A stretch of 64,000 bases of DNA from Myxococcales bacterium (lineage in GTDB: Bacteria > Myxococcota > Myxococcia > Myxococcales > Anaeromyxobacteraceae): positions 1 to 64,000 of the forward strand of contig JAJZQX010000004.1 in NCBI GenBank assembly GCA_021806645.1. The letters are read 5' to 3'. A program made the position numbers and the translations under genes. A model generated the notes under the pieces. That model was not told the DNA's origin and did no database searches. It worked only from the letters and a program-made list of their open reading frames with translations. Positions 9,711 through 18,381 of the stretch are shown in pieces (the stretch's first letter is position 1; every line of letters begins with the position of its first letter).

Positions 9711-10379
9711 ATGTCCAAGCCAACCCTCGTCTACTTCGCCTCGCGCGGACGCGCGGAGCTCATCCGCCTGGTCCTCGCCGAGGCGGCCGTCGACTACCAC
9801 GAGCATCCCGTCGGCCATGGAACGCCGCCGTCGAACGGGCGTCTGACCGACTTCCAGGCGCTCAAGGCCACGCCACAGCTCCCCTTCGGCGCCGTCCCGG
9901 TCTGGGAGGAGCCGGACGGCTTCGTCCTCGCCCAGAGCGCCGCCATCGCCAGCCACCTGGCCCTCCTCCACGGCCTTCAGGGGAAGACCCCCCGCGAGGC
10001 GGCCCAGTGCGACCAGATGCTCGGCGCCTTCGACGACGTGCGCGCCGAGCTTCGCAAGCTGGCCGTGGTCGCGCCGGAGGGGCGGCCCGCCCAGCGGGAG
10101 CAGCTGGCGACGCAGTTCCTGCCACGCTGGTTCGGCTACTTCGACCGCCTGCTCCGGGCCAACCGCGGCGGCGCCGACGTGCTGGTCGGCCAGTCGCTGA
10201 CGGTCGCGGACCTGGCCCTCTGGTATCTCATCGAGTCCTGCCAGGACAACGGCTTCGGCGACGCGGTGGCCGCCTACCCGGCCCTGGTCGCCTTCGCGGC
10301 GCGGATCGGGCAGCGCCCCCGCATCGCGGCCTGGGTGAAGTCGCCCGGGCGGCACCCGTTCGTCCCGCTGCCGCGCTGA
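9711..10379 (+). CDS. Glutathione S-transferase family protein
   Basis: 222 aa. The N-terminal thioredoxin-like half starts KPTLVYFASRGRAELIRLVL, the pattern of sigma/alpha-type GSTs with Tyr in the catalytic place, and has the cis-Pro/Ser-binding segment LPFGAVPVWEE followed by LAQSAAIASHLA. The helical C-terminal half contains LVGQSLTVADLALWYLIES, the N-capping box of the GST fold. Cytoplasmic. It ends 6 bases from the stop of the convergent CBS/DUF294 gene, with no terminator visible between them. Confidence 0.85.
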   Translation: MSKPTLVYFASRGRAELIRLVLAEAAVDYHEHPVGHGTPPSNGRLTDFQALKATPQLPFGAVPVWEEPDGFVLAQSAAIASHLALLHGLQGKTPREAAQCDQMLGAFDDVRAELRKLAVVAPEGRPAQREQLATQFLPRWFGYFDRLLRANRGGADVLVGQSLTVADLALWYLIESCQDNGFGDAVAAYPALVAFAARIGQRPRIAAWVKSPGRHPFVPLPR

Positions 10380-10385
10380 CGCCGC

Positions 10386-11870
10386 TCACACCCGCAGCTG
10401 GTACTCCATCACCAGGCAGTCCTGGAGCTTCCTGGCCTGCCGGAAGGCCTCCTTGAGGACGTGGCGATCCAGCTCGTTGAGGTCGCGCGGGAAGACCCGG
10501 TTGGGCCCGACGCGCGGCCGCCTCGGCCAGATCTGGTTGCGCAGCCGCAGCAGGTGGACGAAGTGGAAGCCGTCGATGATGCCGGCCACGCTCTCGTTGC
10601 CGAAGAAGCCGCCGTCGGCCACGGCGCGCAGCCGCTCGGCGGTGCTGGTGTGGGGCGAGCCGCGCGCCAGGCCGAGCACGCGGGCCGCGTCGGAGAAGAG
10701 GCTCGAACCGGCTCGCTTCAGGTCGATGGAGCGCCGGTGGGTCGCCGTGTCGTCGTACTCGAACCCGCCGAAGGCGCCGAGCGGCGGACGAGACTCCATC
10801 GCCGCCATGGCCAGCTGGCGAAGGAACACGGCGCGGCCGGCCACCATGGCCAGCGCCCGCTCGCGCAGCCGCTCCGCCAGCGCGGCCTGGCCGTAGATGG
10901 GCCGGAAGTCCAGGAAGGTGCAGGCGTGGATCACGGACTCGGGCTCCGGAACCTCGATCCAGCTGGCCATGGACCGCCGCCACTCCGCCTGGGTGAGGCA
11001 CCAGCGCGGGTTGCCGGCCATGTAGTTGCCGGGGCAGAGCGGGAAGCCGCAGGCCTCGAGCTTGGTGTTGACGGCCCTCGCGAAGGGCAAGAAGGCCTTG
11101 CGCAGCACGTCGCCTTCGGACTCGTCGGCGTCGAGGATCAGCGCGTTGTCCTGGTCGGTGCTGAAGGTCTGCTCCATCCGCCCCTCGGAGCCCATGGCGA
11201 TCCAGCACCAGGGCACGCCCGGCAGGGCACGTTCGTCGGCGGTGGTCTCGATGACCCGGATGGTGAGCAGGTCGTTGAGGGTGGTGATGAAGTGGATGAG
11301 GGTCTCGGCGCTGGTGCCCTGGGCCAGGAGGCCGTCAGCCAGCCGCCGGATTCCGGCCGCCGCCGCCACCAGCGCGGGCAGGTCGCGGGCCGCCTGGATC
11401 TGCTCGCTCACCTGGTCCACGCCGGCCCGCTGCAGGCCGAAGAGGTCGTCGCGAGAGACTGCGCCGAGCAGGCGCCCCTCCCCGTCCACCACCACCAGGT
11501 GGCGCACGCCCAGCCGGGCCATGGTGAGGGCCGCCTGGTGCGCCGTGGCGCTCGGCCCCAGGGTGACCAGACCGCCGGTCATGACGCAGGCCACCGGCTG
11601 GTCGAGATCGCCACCCGGCAGCACCACCCGCCGCACCAGGTCGCGCGTGGTGAAGGTGCCGAGCGGCACCCGCGAGGCCGGATCGACCACCACCACGGTG
11701 TCCACGTTCTGGCGCTCCATGCCCTCCAGGACCACGCGCAACGAGGCCTCGAGCGGCACGGTGGCGGGCGGCTGGCGCAGGATGGCCGACAGCGGGCTGT
11801 ACATGGTGAGCGCGGTGCGCCGCCAGTCGGCGGGCCCTTCGGTCCAGTCGGTGGTCGCCATGGTGGTCAT
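10386..11870 (-). CDS. CBS-pair / DUF294 putative nucleotidyltransferase
   Basis: 494 aa. Two CBS motifs (about residues 28-145: VDTVVVVDPASRVPLGTF; VRHLVVVDGEGRLLGAV), a helical linker, then the DUF294 nucleotidyltransferase-like core GSEGRMEQTFSTDQDNAL, with the Asp pair expected for metal binding, and the DUF294 C-terminal domain. This domain order is often found beside sodium/solute symporters and two-component genes. The start overlaps the receiver stop by 4 bases (ATGA). It may be a nucleotide-responsive regulator or a GlnD-like modifying enzyme of the neighbouring sensor system; the substrate is unknown. Confidence 0.85.
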   Translation of the reverse strand: MTTMATTDWTEGPADWRRTALTMYSPLSAILRQPPATVPLEASLRVVLEGMERQNVDTVVVVDPASRVPLGTFTTRDLVRRVVLPGGDLDQPVACVMTGGLVTLGPSATAHQAALTMARLGVRHLVVVDGEGRLLGAVSRDDLFGLQRAGVDQVSEQIQAARDLPALVAAAAGIRRLADGLLAQGTSAETLIHFITTLNDLLTIRVIETTADERALPGVPWCWIAMGSEGRMEQTFSTDQDNALILDADESEGDVLRKAFLPFARAVNTKLEACGFPLCPGNYMAGNPRWCLTQAEWRRSMASWIEVPEPESVIHACTFLDFRPIYGQAALAERLRERALAMVAGRAVFLRQLAMAAMESRPPLGAFGGFEYDDTATHRRSIDLKRAGSSLFSDAARVLGLARGSPHTSTAERLRAVADGGFFGNESVAGIIDGFHFVHLLRLRNQIWPRRPRVGPNRVFPRDLNELDRHVLKEAFRQARKLQDCLVMEYQLRV

Positions 11871-12241
11871 CCCCTCGGCTCGAGCAACCTGCGGATCTCG
11901 GCCACCAGTTCCTTGGTCGAGAACGGCTTGGTCACGTAGGCGTCGGCCCCCAGCTCCAGCCCCTTCTTCATCTCGGTCTCGCGCCCCTTGGCGGTGAGCA
12001 TGAGGACTCGCACGCCGCGAAAGGCCGGCTCGGCGCGGATGCGCTGGCAGACCTCGAAGCCGTTCAGCTTCGGCATCATGACGTCGAGGATGACCAGATC
12101 GGGCCGCCGCTCGGCCATGGCGCGCAGGGCGACCTCCCCGTCTCCAGCCACGGCCACGTCGTATCCCTCCCGCTTCATGAGGAACTCGAGCGAGAGGACG
12201 ATGTTCGGCTCGTCGTCGATGATGAGGATGCGGCTGGACAT
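11867..12241 (-). CDS. Single-domain response regulator
   Basis: 124 aa, receiver domain only. Acidic pair D10/D11, phosphoacceptor D53 (VILDVMMPK), Thr in MLTAKG, and Lys in VTKPFS. There is no output domain, so it must act by protein contacts, as CheY-like receivers do. It sits between the symporter-kinase (12 bases upstream) and the CBS/DUF294 gene (4-base overlap). The obvious partner is the kinase; the DUF294 protein is a plausible target. Confidence 0.92.
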   Translation of the reverse strand: MSSRILIIDDEPNIVLSLEFLMKREGYDVAVAGDGEVALRAMAERRPDLVILDVMMPKLNGFEVCQRIRAEPAFRGVRVLMLTAKGRETEMKKGLELGADAYVTKPFSTKELVAEIRRLLEPRG

Positions 12242-12252
12242 GGGCTTCCTTT

Positions 12253-15027
12253 CTAGGTGGCGCCGATCTCGACCCCGGCGGGCACGTCCGCGGCGACCGG
12301 CTCCACCGGGAGCACGAAGGTGAAGGTGGCGCCGTGGCCCGGTTCGCTCTCGACCCAGAGCCGCCCGCCGAAGTGCTCGACGATGCGCCGGCTGATGGGG
12401 AGGCCGAGGCCGGTGCCGCGCGGCTTTCCGGTGGCGCTGTCCCCGCCCTGCCGGAACTTCTCGAAGATGGTCTCGTGCTGGTGGCGCGGGATGCCGGGGC
12501 CGTTGTCCTTGACGTCGACGCGGGCCTGGCCGCCCATGGTGGTGAGCCGGATCTCGACCAGGCCGCGCCCCGGCTGGCAGAACTTGACCGCGTTGGAGAG
12601 CAGGTTGATGAGCACCTGCATGAGCCGGTCGCGGTCGGCCATCACCCGCGGCGCCGATTCGCCGAGGAGGAGCGTGAGCGCCACCCGGGCCTCGCTGAAG
12701 AGCTGGCTGGTGGCCTCGGCCGACTCCGCGACCACCTCGCGCAGGTCCAGCTCGGCGGCGCGCCACTCCGCGTTGCCCGACTCGATCTTGGCCATGTCGA
12801 GCATCTGGTTGATGAGGCGGGTCAGCCGCTCGGTCTCCTTGACGATGATGGAGCGGAAGAGCGTGCGCTGGCCCAGCTCGATGTGCGGGTCCTCGAGCAG
12901 GATCTCGGAGAAGGCGCGGATGGAGGTGAGGGGCGTGCGCAGCTCGTGGGTCACGGTCGACATGAAGTCGTCCTTCATGCGGTCGAGCTCCTGCAGCCGC
13001 TCGTTGGCGGCCCGCAGGCCGGTGGTGGCCGCTTCCAGCTCGCGTGACTTCTGCTCCAGCTCGCGGCTGTAGGCGCGCGCCTGCGAGGCCTCGTCGAGGA
13101 TGTCCATCACCTCGTCGAGGCCGGGCGGCTCCTCCTGGACCACCGAGGCCACCACCACCCGCGCCGAGGCGCCGCCGATGGCGCCGGCCAGCTGCGTCTC
13201 GGCGAACTGCACCAGCCCGGCGTCGGCCGGCAGCGCCTCCGGCGAGGCCACGCCGCGCCGCCGCGCGTAGGCGGCGAAGGCCTCGCGAGCCCGCTCCGGT
13301 CCGAGGAAGCGACCGACCAGCGGCAGCAGCTCGTGGACCGAGGCGCTGCCGCGCAGCAGGCGCGTCCGCTCGGCCCCCTGGGTGTGGCGGAAGACGTCCA
13401 CGAAGAGGGTGGCCTGCATCGACACGGCGTGGCTGGGTGGCCCGGTGAGCGACACGCCCACGTACAGGCCGGCGTTGGCGAGCATGCTCCAGAGCACGCC
13501 GTGGGAGATGTCGTCGAGCCCGGCCAGCCCGAAGAGCTGGTGCGGTCGCAGCAGGCCCAGGCCGAGCGGGCCCTCGGTGAGGAAGCTGGCCGGCAGCCAC
13601 CCCGAACGGGCGAAGGAGGGGAGCAGCAGCGTGTAGGCCCATACCGCGAAGCCGCCCAGCAGCCCCGCCACCGCGCCGGAGCGGGTGGCGTTGCGCCAGT
13701 AGAGGCCGCCCAGGATGGCCGGCGCGAACTGCGCCACCGCGGCGAAGGAGATGAGGCCGATGGAGACCAGGGCGTAGGCCTCGCCGGCGACGCGGAAGTA
13801 GACGTAGGCGAGCAGGAGGATGGCGGCGATGGCCAGCCGGCGGATGGCGATGAGGAGCCCGGACAGGTCGCGCCGCTGGTTGATGCGCAGCGCGGAAAGC
13901 CGGAGCAGCACCGGCATGACCAGGTCGTTGCAGACCATGGTGGAGAGGGCGATGGTCTCGACGATGACCATGCCGCTGCCGGCCGAGAGCCCGCCCAGGA
14001 AGGCGAGCAGCGTCAGCCCCTCGGCCCGCTCGGCCATCGGCACGGTGAGCACGAAGGTGTCGGCGTCCACGCCGCCACCGGTGAAGCGCATGAGCCCGCC
14101 CAGGGCCACCGGCAGCACGAAGACGTTGATGAGCAGGAGGTAGAGGGGGAAGAGCCAGGTGGCCTTCTCGATGTGGTCCTCGTCGACGTTCTCCACCACC
14201 GAGATCTGGAACTGGCGGGGCAGGAAGAGGATGGAGAGCATCGAGAGGAAGGTGAGGAAGGCCCAGGTGGCGTAGCCGCCCCCGCCCCCGGGCACGGTCA
14301 TGAGCGCCTCGAGGCTGGGCACCTTCGCCGCTCGCGTGAAGATGTCGGCGAAGCCGCCGTAGACGCCGAAGGTGACGAAGGCCCCCACCGCCAGGAAGGC
14401 CACCAGCTTCACCAGCGACTCGAAGGCGATGGCCGCCACCAACCCCTCGTGCCGCTCGGTGGCGTCGAGGTGGCGCGTGCCGAAGAGCACGGTGAAGGCG
14501 GCCAGCACGGCGGCCACGTAGAGCGCGCTGTCGCTCACCAGCGGAACCGCGGCCGCCTTGTCCGGCATCACGATGGCCGGGTAGTGCAGCAGGATGGTGA
14601 AACCGCCGGAGATGGCCTTGAGCTGGAGGGCGATGTAGGGGATGACGCCCACCACGGCGATGACGGTGACCAGGCCACCCAGCATCTGGCTCTTGCCGTA
14701 GCGCGTGGCGATGAAGTCGGCGATGGAGGTGATGCGCTGGGCCTTGCTGATGCGGATGATCTTCCGCATCACGTACCACCAGAGGGCCACCATCAGCGTG
14801 GGGCCGAGGTAGACCGGCAGGAAGCCGATCCCGCTCGAGGCCGCCCGCCCCACGCTGCCGTAGAAGGTCCAGGTGGTGCAGTAGACCGCGAGCGACAGCG
14901 CGTAGATGTACGGGTTGGCGATGATGGAGCGGCCCGCCTCGGCGCGGCGGTCGCCGTACGAGGCGATGGCGAAGAGCGCGCCGAGGTACGCGAACGAGAC
15001 CGCGACGATCACCCAGCCCTGCAGCAT
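12253..15027 (-). CDS. Sodium/solute symporter fused to a histidine kinase (CbrA/CrbS type)
   Basis: 924 aa. Residues 1-530 are an SSS-family transporter with about 13 membrane segments. Residues about 550-645 are the STAC-like linker, 650-685 a coiled coil, and 686-924 the kinase: phosphoacceptor His694 (TVTHELRTP), N box NLLSNAVKF, G1 DNGPGIP, G2 GTGLGLPISRR. It lacks the PAS domain and C-terminal receiver seen in many CrbS proteins. In that family the transporter part senses or carries a small organic solute (His in CbrA; acetate metabolism in CrbS). It signals to the receiver encoded just downstream. Confidence 0.93.
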   Translation of the reverse strand: MLQGWVIVAVSFAYLGALFAIASYGDRRAEAGRSIIANPYIYALSLAVYCTTWTFYGSVGRAASSGIGFLPVYLGPTLMVALWWYVMRKIIRISKAQRITSIADFIATRYGKSQMLGGLVTVIAVVGVIPYIALQLKAISGGFTILLHYPAIVMPDKAAAVPLVSDSALYVAAVLAAFTVLFGTRHLDATERHEGLVAAIAFESLVKLVAFLAVGAFVTFGVYGGFADIFTRAAKVPSLEALMTVPGGGGGYATWAFLTFLSMLSILFLPRQFQISVVENVDEDHIEKATWLFPLYLLLINVFVLPVALGGLMRFTGGGVDADTFVLTVPMAERAEGLTLLAFLGGLSAGSGMVIVETIALSTMVCNDLVMPVLLRLSALRINQRRDLSGLLIAIRRLAIAAILLLAYVYFRVAGEAYALVSIGLISFAAVAQFAPAILGGLYWRNATRSGAVAGLLGGFAVWAYTLLLPSFARSGWLPASFLTEGPLGLGLLRPHQLFGLAGLDDISHGVLWSMLANAGLYVGVSLTGPPSHAVSMQATLFVDVFRHTQGAERTRLLRGSASVHELLPLVGRFLGPERAREAFAAYARRRGVASPEALPADAGLVQFAETQLAGAIGGASARVVVASVVQEEPPGLDEVMDILDEASQARAYSRELEQKSRELEAATTGLRAANERLQELDRMKDDFMSTVTHELRTPLTSIRAFSEILLEDPHIELGQRTLFRSIIVKETERLTRLINQMLDMAKIESGNAEWRAAELDLREVVAESAEATSQLFSEARVALTLLLGESAPRVMADRDRLMQVLINLLSNAVKFCQPGRGLVEIRLTTMGGQARVDVKDNGPGIPRHQHETIFEKFRQGGDSATGKPRGTGLGLPISRRIVEHFGGRLWVESEPGHGATFTFVLPVEPVAADVPAGVEIGAT

Positions 15028-15042
15028 CGTGGCCGCTCCCCT

Positions 15043-15243
15043 CTAGCCGCGCCGCTGCTCGATGACCCAGGCCATGAGGCCGATGAGGAAGAGCCAGGCG
15101 CCGAAGACGTAGCCGTAGAGCAGCGGGATCCCCGCCACGTCCTCCGGCCGCGTGAAGATGGCCAGGATCGGGTAATTCAAGAGGACGCCGCCGAGCAGAA
15201 ACGCGGCGGCCAAGCGTGGCCCGGTCAAGTCCGATCGCCTCAT
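15043..15243 (-). CDS. Small two-helix membrane protein of the symporter-kinase operon
   Basis: 66 aa. Two hydrophobic segments, about residues 11-30 (AAAFLLGGVLLNYPILAIF) and 41-61 (LLYGYVFGAWLFLIGLMAWV), with basic ends. It starts the operon 15 bases before the symporter-kinase. Small membrane proteins commonly precede SSS-family genes, and a partner or stabilising role is likely, but I know no named family for it. Confidence 0.75.
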   Translation of the reverse strand: MRRSDLTGPRLAAAFLLGGVLLNYPILAIFTRPEDVAGIPLLYGYVFGAWLFLIGLMAWVIEQRRG

Positions 15244-15271
15244 GCTCGCTCGCCCGTGGTCCGACCCGGGG

Positions 15272-15277
15272 ACTATA
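15272..15277 (-). promoter_or_regulatory. Candidate -10 box of the symporter-kinase operon
   Basis: TATAGT reading leftward, about 29 bases before the ATG at 15243. No good -35 lies 16-18 bases upstream, which would fit an activator-dependent promoter. The 216-base gap 15244-15459 also holds an imperfect ATCGT...ACGAT repeat near 15340 and paired CCTAGG hexamers around 15390-15420, of unknown meaning. Confidence 0.4.
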
Positions 15278-15459
15278 GCGCGCGCCGCTCCCTGCGGGGG
15301 ACCCTGGCGGTAGCCGGTTGGTCTCCCTGGCCGGTGGCGATCGTCGTTTCACGATTCGTCCGGTCATGACCCCAAAGGGGCCTAGGCGGGTGCGCCGCAT
15401 CCCCCACTATGGGGCCACCCTAGGAGTCTGCCTACCCACTTGACACCAAGAGGCCTGAC

Positions 15460-16242
15460 GTGAATCGCACCTCGCTGCTCGCCACCGCCGCCGCTCTTCT
15501 CGCCTGGGCCGCCCCGGCCACCGCCACCAACTACTCGCTCTACATCCACGGCCGCACCGGCGGAGTGACCGGCTGCGGCGTGAGCCAGCCCACCCCGACC
15601 GGCTGGAGCTACTGGAACGGCCAGGTGCAACCGGGCGTGAACCCCGTCCCGGTGAACTACGACGGAACGGCGCACATCAGCGTCGCCAATCCCACCGTGC
15701 GGGGCTACCTGGACACCTACTGCACCGGCGGCAACTCCTGCTACGTCGCCTGCCACAGCGCCGGCTGCGCGCACCTGGGCTACGCGCTCGACCTGTTCGG
15801 CGGGCGCTGGAACATCCTCTGGATCGACTCCGGCGGGTCGGCCGAGGGCGGGACCGAGCTGTCCGACTACCTCGGCTGGGCCACCTGTGACGCCCTCGGC
15901 AGCGATCTGCGCACCGGGACGGCGCGCGCCCTCTACAATCACAACGACCTGCGCGGTTCCTGGTCCTACATGTTCGCCGGCGCCAAGGGCGCGGCCTACT
16001 CGTTCATCCTGCCGGGCGACGACGACGCGGTCGTGCCCTTCCACTCCGCCGGCGGGATGAGCAGCACCGGGCGCTGGTGCACGGCCGGCACCTGGCTCTG
16101 CTCCACGCTGCCAGGCGGCACCACGGGCAAGTACGGGTACCACTACCTCTACTTCCGCGACGACGGCGCCGCCTACGACCACTACGTCTCGAGCGGCATC
16201 CCGAGGGTGGTGGCGTCGGATATGGCCGCCTACGCGCGCTGA
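15460..16242 (+). CDS. Exported alpha/beta-hydrolase-like protein
   Basis: 260 aa from a GTG (no ATG near). Signal peptide about residues 1-23 (LLATAAALLAWAAPATA). The mature part opens NYSLYIHGRTGG (an oxyanion-type HG) and contains the nucleophile elbow CYVACHSAGCAHLGY (Ser within HSAGC), the acid candidate FILPGDDDAVVP and a late His in YDHYV, in the order of a lipase/esterase triad. Cysteines flank the elbow, suggesting disulfides and an exported enzyme. Substrate unknown. The next gene starts 6 bases after the stop. Confidence 0.75.
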   Translation: MNRTSLLATAAALLAWAAPATATNYSLYIHGRTGGVTGCGVSQPTPTGWSYWNGQVQPGVNPVPVNYDGTAHISVANPTVRGYLDTYCTGGNSCYVACHSAGCAHLGYALDLFGGRWNILWIDSGGSAEGGTELSDYLGWATCDALGSDLRTGTARALYNHNDLRGSWSYMFAGAKGAAYSFILPGDDDAVVPFHSAGGMSSTGRWCTAGTWLCSTLPGGTTGKYGYHYLYFRDDGAAYDHYVSSGIPRVVASDMAAYAR

Positions 16243-16248
16243 GCCCGC

Positions 16249-17460
16249 GTGAGAGCACGCGCCTGGTGGGCCGCGGCGGCCGGCGCCGCGGCCCTCGCCA
16301 CCCTGTTCCTGCTCGCGACCGCTTCTGGCGAGGCTGGATGGGACGGCGCGCCCGAGATCCCCGTGGCGGCGCCGGACCTTCCGCCCGTGCCGGGCCGGTC
16401 GCCCGGCGCGCGGGAACCGCCGCCTTCACAGGCGGCGGCCGGGCCGTCCGGGCCCCGCGAAGGCGCTCCGCGCACCGAGGCGGCCGACCGGGAGCGGCCG
16501 GACCTCGACGACTACGCCGACCCGACCGACCTCGCTCCCGGGGAGATCGAGGCGCGCCGCCAGCACCGGCTGGCGCAGGCGCGCCGGGGCCGCGAGAACT
16601 ACGCCCAGCATCCCCCGTTCTCGCGCCCCCTCCGCGAGAACGACGACCTGGTCGCGCCCGAGCAGATCGCCCCCACGGTCCGCCCGCTCTCGCCGCCCGA
16701 CGCCGGCGGGCCAGGTGAGCTCTCCGCGGTGGTGCGGCAGACCCAGGACCGCGTCTTCCTCCGCCCGGGCTCGGTCGCGACCGTCGGCCTCGAGGCGACC
16801 ATCGGTGGCGAACCGGTCCCGGCGCGGGTGGTCTCGGCGGCGCTGGTGCGCTGGGCGGGTCAGCCTCCGGCCGCCTCGGAGCCGTTGCTCGCCGTCAGCT
16901 TCTCGCCGGCGGGACCCCTGTTGACCGCCTCGTTCGCGCCTCCGGTCGAGACGCTCGGCAGCTACACCGGCGACCTGCTCCTGCGCGTCGAGGCCGAGGT
17001 GGGCGGTGAGCGTGGGGACCTGATCTACGCCTTCGTGTACACCGGAGCGCCCCCGGCCACCTTCGCGGGAGTGGTTCGCGATCGCCTGGAGTCCGGCTCG
17101 GTGGTCTTCGACGTCGGGCTCGAGGTCCGGCGCCCCGGCCGCTACCGCATCCAGGGAAGGATCGACGACGCCACCGGCCTGCCGCTCGCCCTGGCCCGCT
17201 TCGACGGCGAACTGGCAGCCGGCCGTTTCGACCTCCCGCTGGTGCTGTTCGGCAAGATCGTCCACGACGAGGGCGCCACCTCGCCCTTCGTGTTGCGCGA
17301 CCTCGAGGGGTTCCGGCTGCTCGACGGCGTCTACCCGGACCGGGAGACCCTGGATCCCTGGGCTGGACCGTACCGGTCCCGCGCCTATCGCCCCGACGAG
17401 CTGTCACCAGCGCCGTGGGACGGTAGCCCGGCTCCGGCGCCGCGCCAGCCCACGCCCTGA
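16249..17460 (+). CDS. Exported or anchored protein of unknown function, partner of the hydrolase
   Basis: 403 aa from GTG 16249. An N-terminal hydrophobic segment (residues 5-26, AAAAGAAALATLFLLATA) is a signal or anchor. Residues about 30-110 are Pro/Ala/Arg-rich and low-complexity. Residues about 150-340 look like two beta-sandwich domains (SVATVGLEATIGGEPVPAR; GRYRIQGRIDDATGLPLALA). The Pro-rich C-terminus ends APAPRQPTP. It is probably co-transcribed with the hydrolase-like gene and could be its surface partner. No family recognised. Confidence 0.7.
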   Translation: MRARAWWAAAAGAAALATLFLLATASGEAGWDGAPEIPVAAPDLPPVPGRSPGAREPPPSQAAAGPSGPREGAPRTEAADRERPDLDDYADPTDLAPGEIEARRQHRLAQARRGRENYAQHPPFSRPLRENDDLVAPEQIAPTVRPLSPPDAGGPGELSAVVRQTQDRVFLRPGSVATVGLEATIGGEPVPARVVSAALVRWAGQPPAASEPLLAVSFSPAGPLLTASFAPPVETLGSYTGDLLLRVEAEVGGERGDLIYAFVYTGAPPATFAGVVRDRLESGSVVFDVGLEVRRPGRYRIQGRIDDATGLPLALARFDGELAAGRFDLPLVLFGKIVHDEGATSPFVLRDLEGFRLLDGVYPDRETLDPWAGPYRSRAYRPDELSPAPWDGSPAPAPRQPTP

Positions 17461-17597
17461 CCCCGCCGGCGACCCCCTTGGCATGGTCCCACGCCGCGGC
17501 CCCGGCCAGATACCCGCTTCGTTACGGGGACCCCGAACGGTCGTCCCTTCCGCCCGAGCCTTGGGTAAACTACCGCCTTCTCTTTTGGAGACCCGAA

Positions 17598-18221
17598 ATG
17601 ACCAACACTTCGAAGCTCAAACTCGCCGTGCTCCCGCTGCTGCTCACCATGGCCTGCACCGACGCCAACAAGGCCCCCGCCGAGGCGGCCGTCACGGCGG
17701 CCGAAAGTGCCGGGACGGCCATCACCGAGGAGGTGGCGACGTACGCTCCGGAGCAGGCCAAGGCCTTCCGTGACGGGCTCGCCTCCGCCAAGACCGCGCT
17801 CGCGAAGCAGGACTACAAGACCGCCCGCACCACCGCCGAGGCCCTCCCCACCAAGGTCACGCAGGCGGTCTCGGCGGCGGCGGCCAAGCGGGAGGAGCTC
17901 GCCAAGGAGTCCGCCCAGGCGGCCGAATCGGCCAAGAAGGCGTACCAGGATCGCTCCTCGGCGCTCTCGAAGCAGCTCGATGGGCTGAAGAAGCACGTCG
18001 CCAAGCTCGCCAAGGCGAAGAGGCTGCCGAAGGGCGTCACCAAGGCCGCCGTCTCGAAGGCCAGGGAGGCTCTGGCGGCCATCGAGAAGGGCGTCGCGAA
18101 GGCGGAGGCGCAGGCCGCCTCCGACGCCGCGGCCGCCACCGCCGCGGTTGAGGATCTCGGCCGGAAGGCGGCGGAGCTCGCGGAGTCGCTGAAGCTGAAG
18201 CTGCAGAAGAAGCTGAAGTAG
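17598..18221 (+). CDS. Ala/Lys-rich coiled-coil probable lipoprotein
   Basis: 207 aa from ATG 17598, with GGAG 8 bases upstream. Signal sequence LAVLPLLLTMAC; Cys20 is the likely lipidated residue, although the lipobox (LTMAC) is not ideal. The rest is almost entirely helical, with Ala/Lys/Glu heptads (residues about 50-200: QAAESAKKAYQDRSSALSK and similar), as in periplasmic spacer proteins. The Lys-rich end is LKLKLQKKLK. Function unknown; possibly envelope structure. A -10-like TAAACT lies at about 17567 without a clear -35. Confidence 0.75.
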   Translation: MTNTSKLKLAVLPLLLTMACTDANKAPAEAAVTAAESAGTAITEEVATYAPEQAKAFRDGLASAKTALAKQDYKTARTTAEALPTKVTQAVSAAAAKREELAKESAQAAESAKKAYQDRSSALSKQLDGLKKHVAKLAKAKRLPKGVTKAAVSKAREALAAIEKGVAKAEAQAASDAAAATAAVEDLGRKAAELAESLKLKLQKKLK

Positions 18222-18381
18222 CCGCGGCGGTCGTACCGGTCGGTGCTGGGCCAGCCGTTCCTCCTCTTCGCTGATGGTGGCCCAGCGCCGCGCCGGCACC
18301 TTGCGCTCCGGCGCCTCGCGGATCTCCACGGCGCGAGGGCCGCCGGCGCCGGGCTGGTGGGCCAGCAAGGAGGGCGCGACC

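Noticed and set aside
13333-15369. 678-codon open frame on the plus strand
   Set aside because: Antisense shadow of the symporter-kinase; His/Gly/Asp-rich mirror composition.
18225-18368. Coding-like stretch on the minus strand after the sulfurtransferase
   Set aside because: About 45 codons with G/C third positions (AVEIREAPERKVPARRW) and a possible TTG start, but no stop before it runs into antisense of the lipoprotein gene; kept as a remark only.
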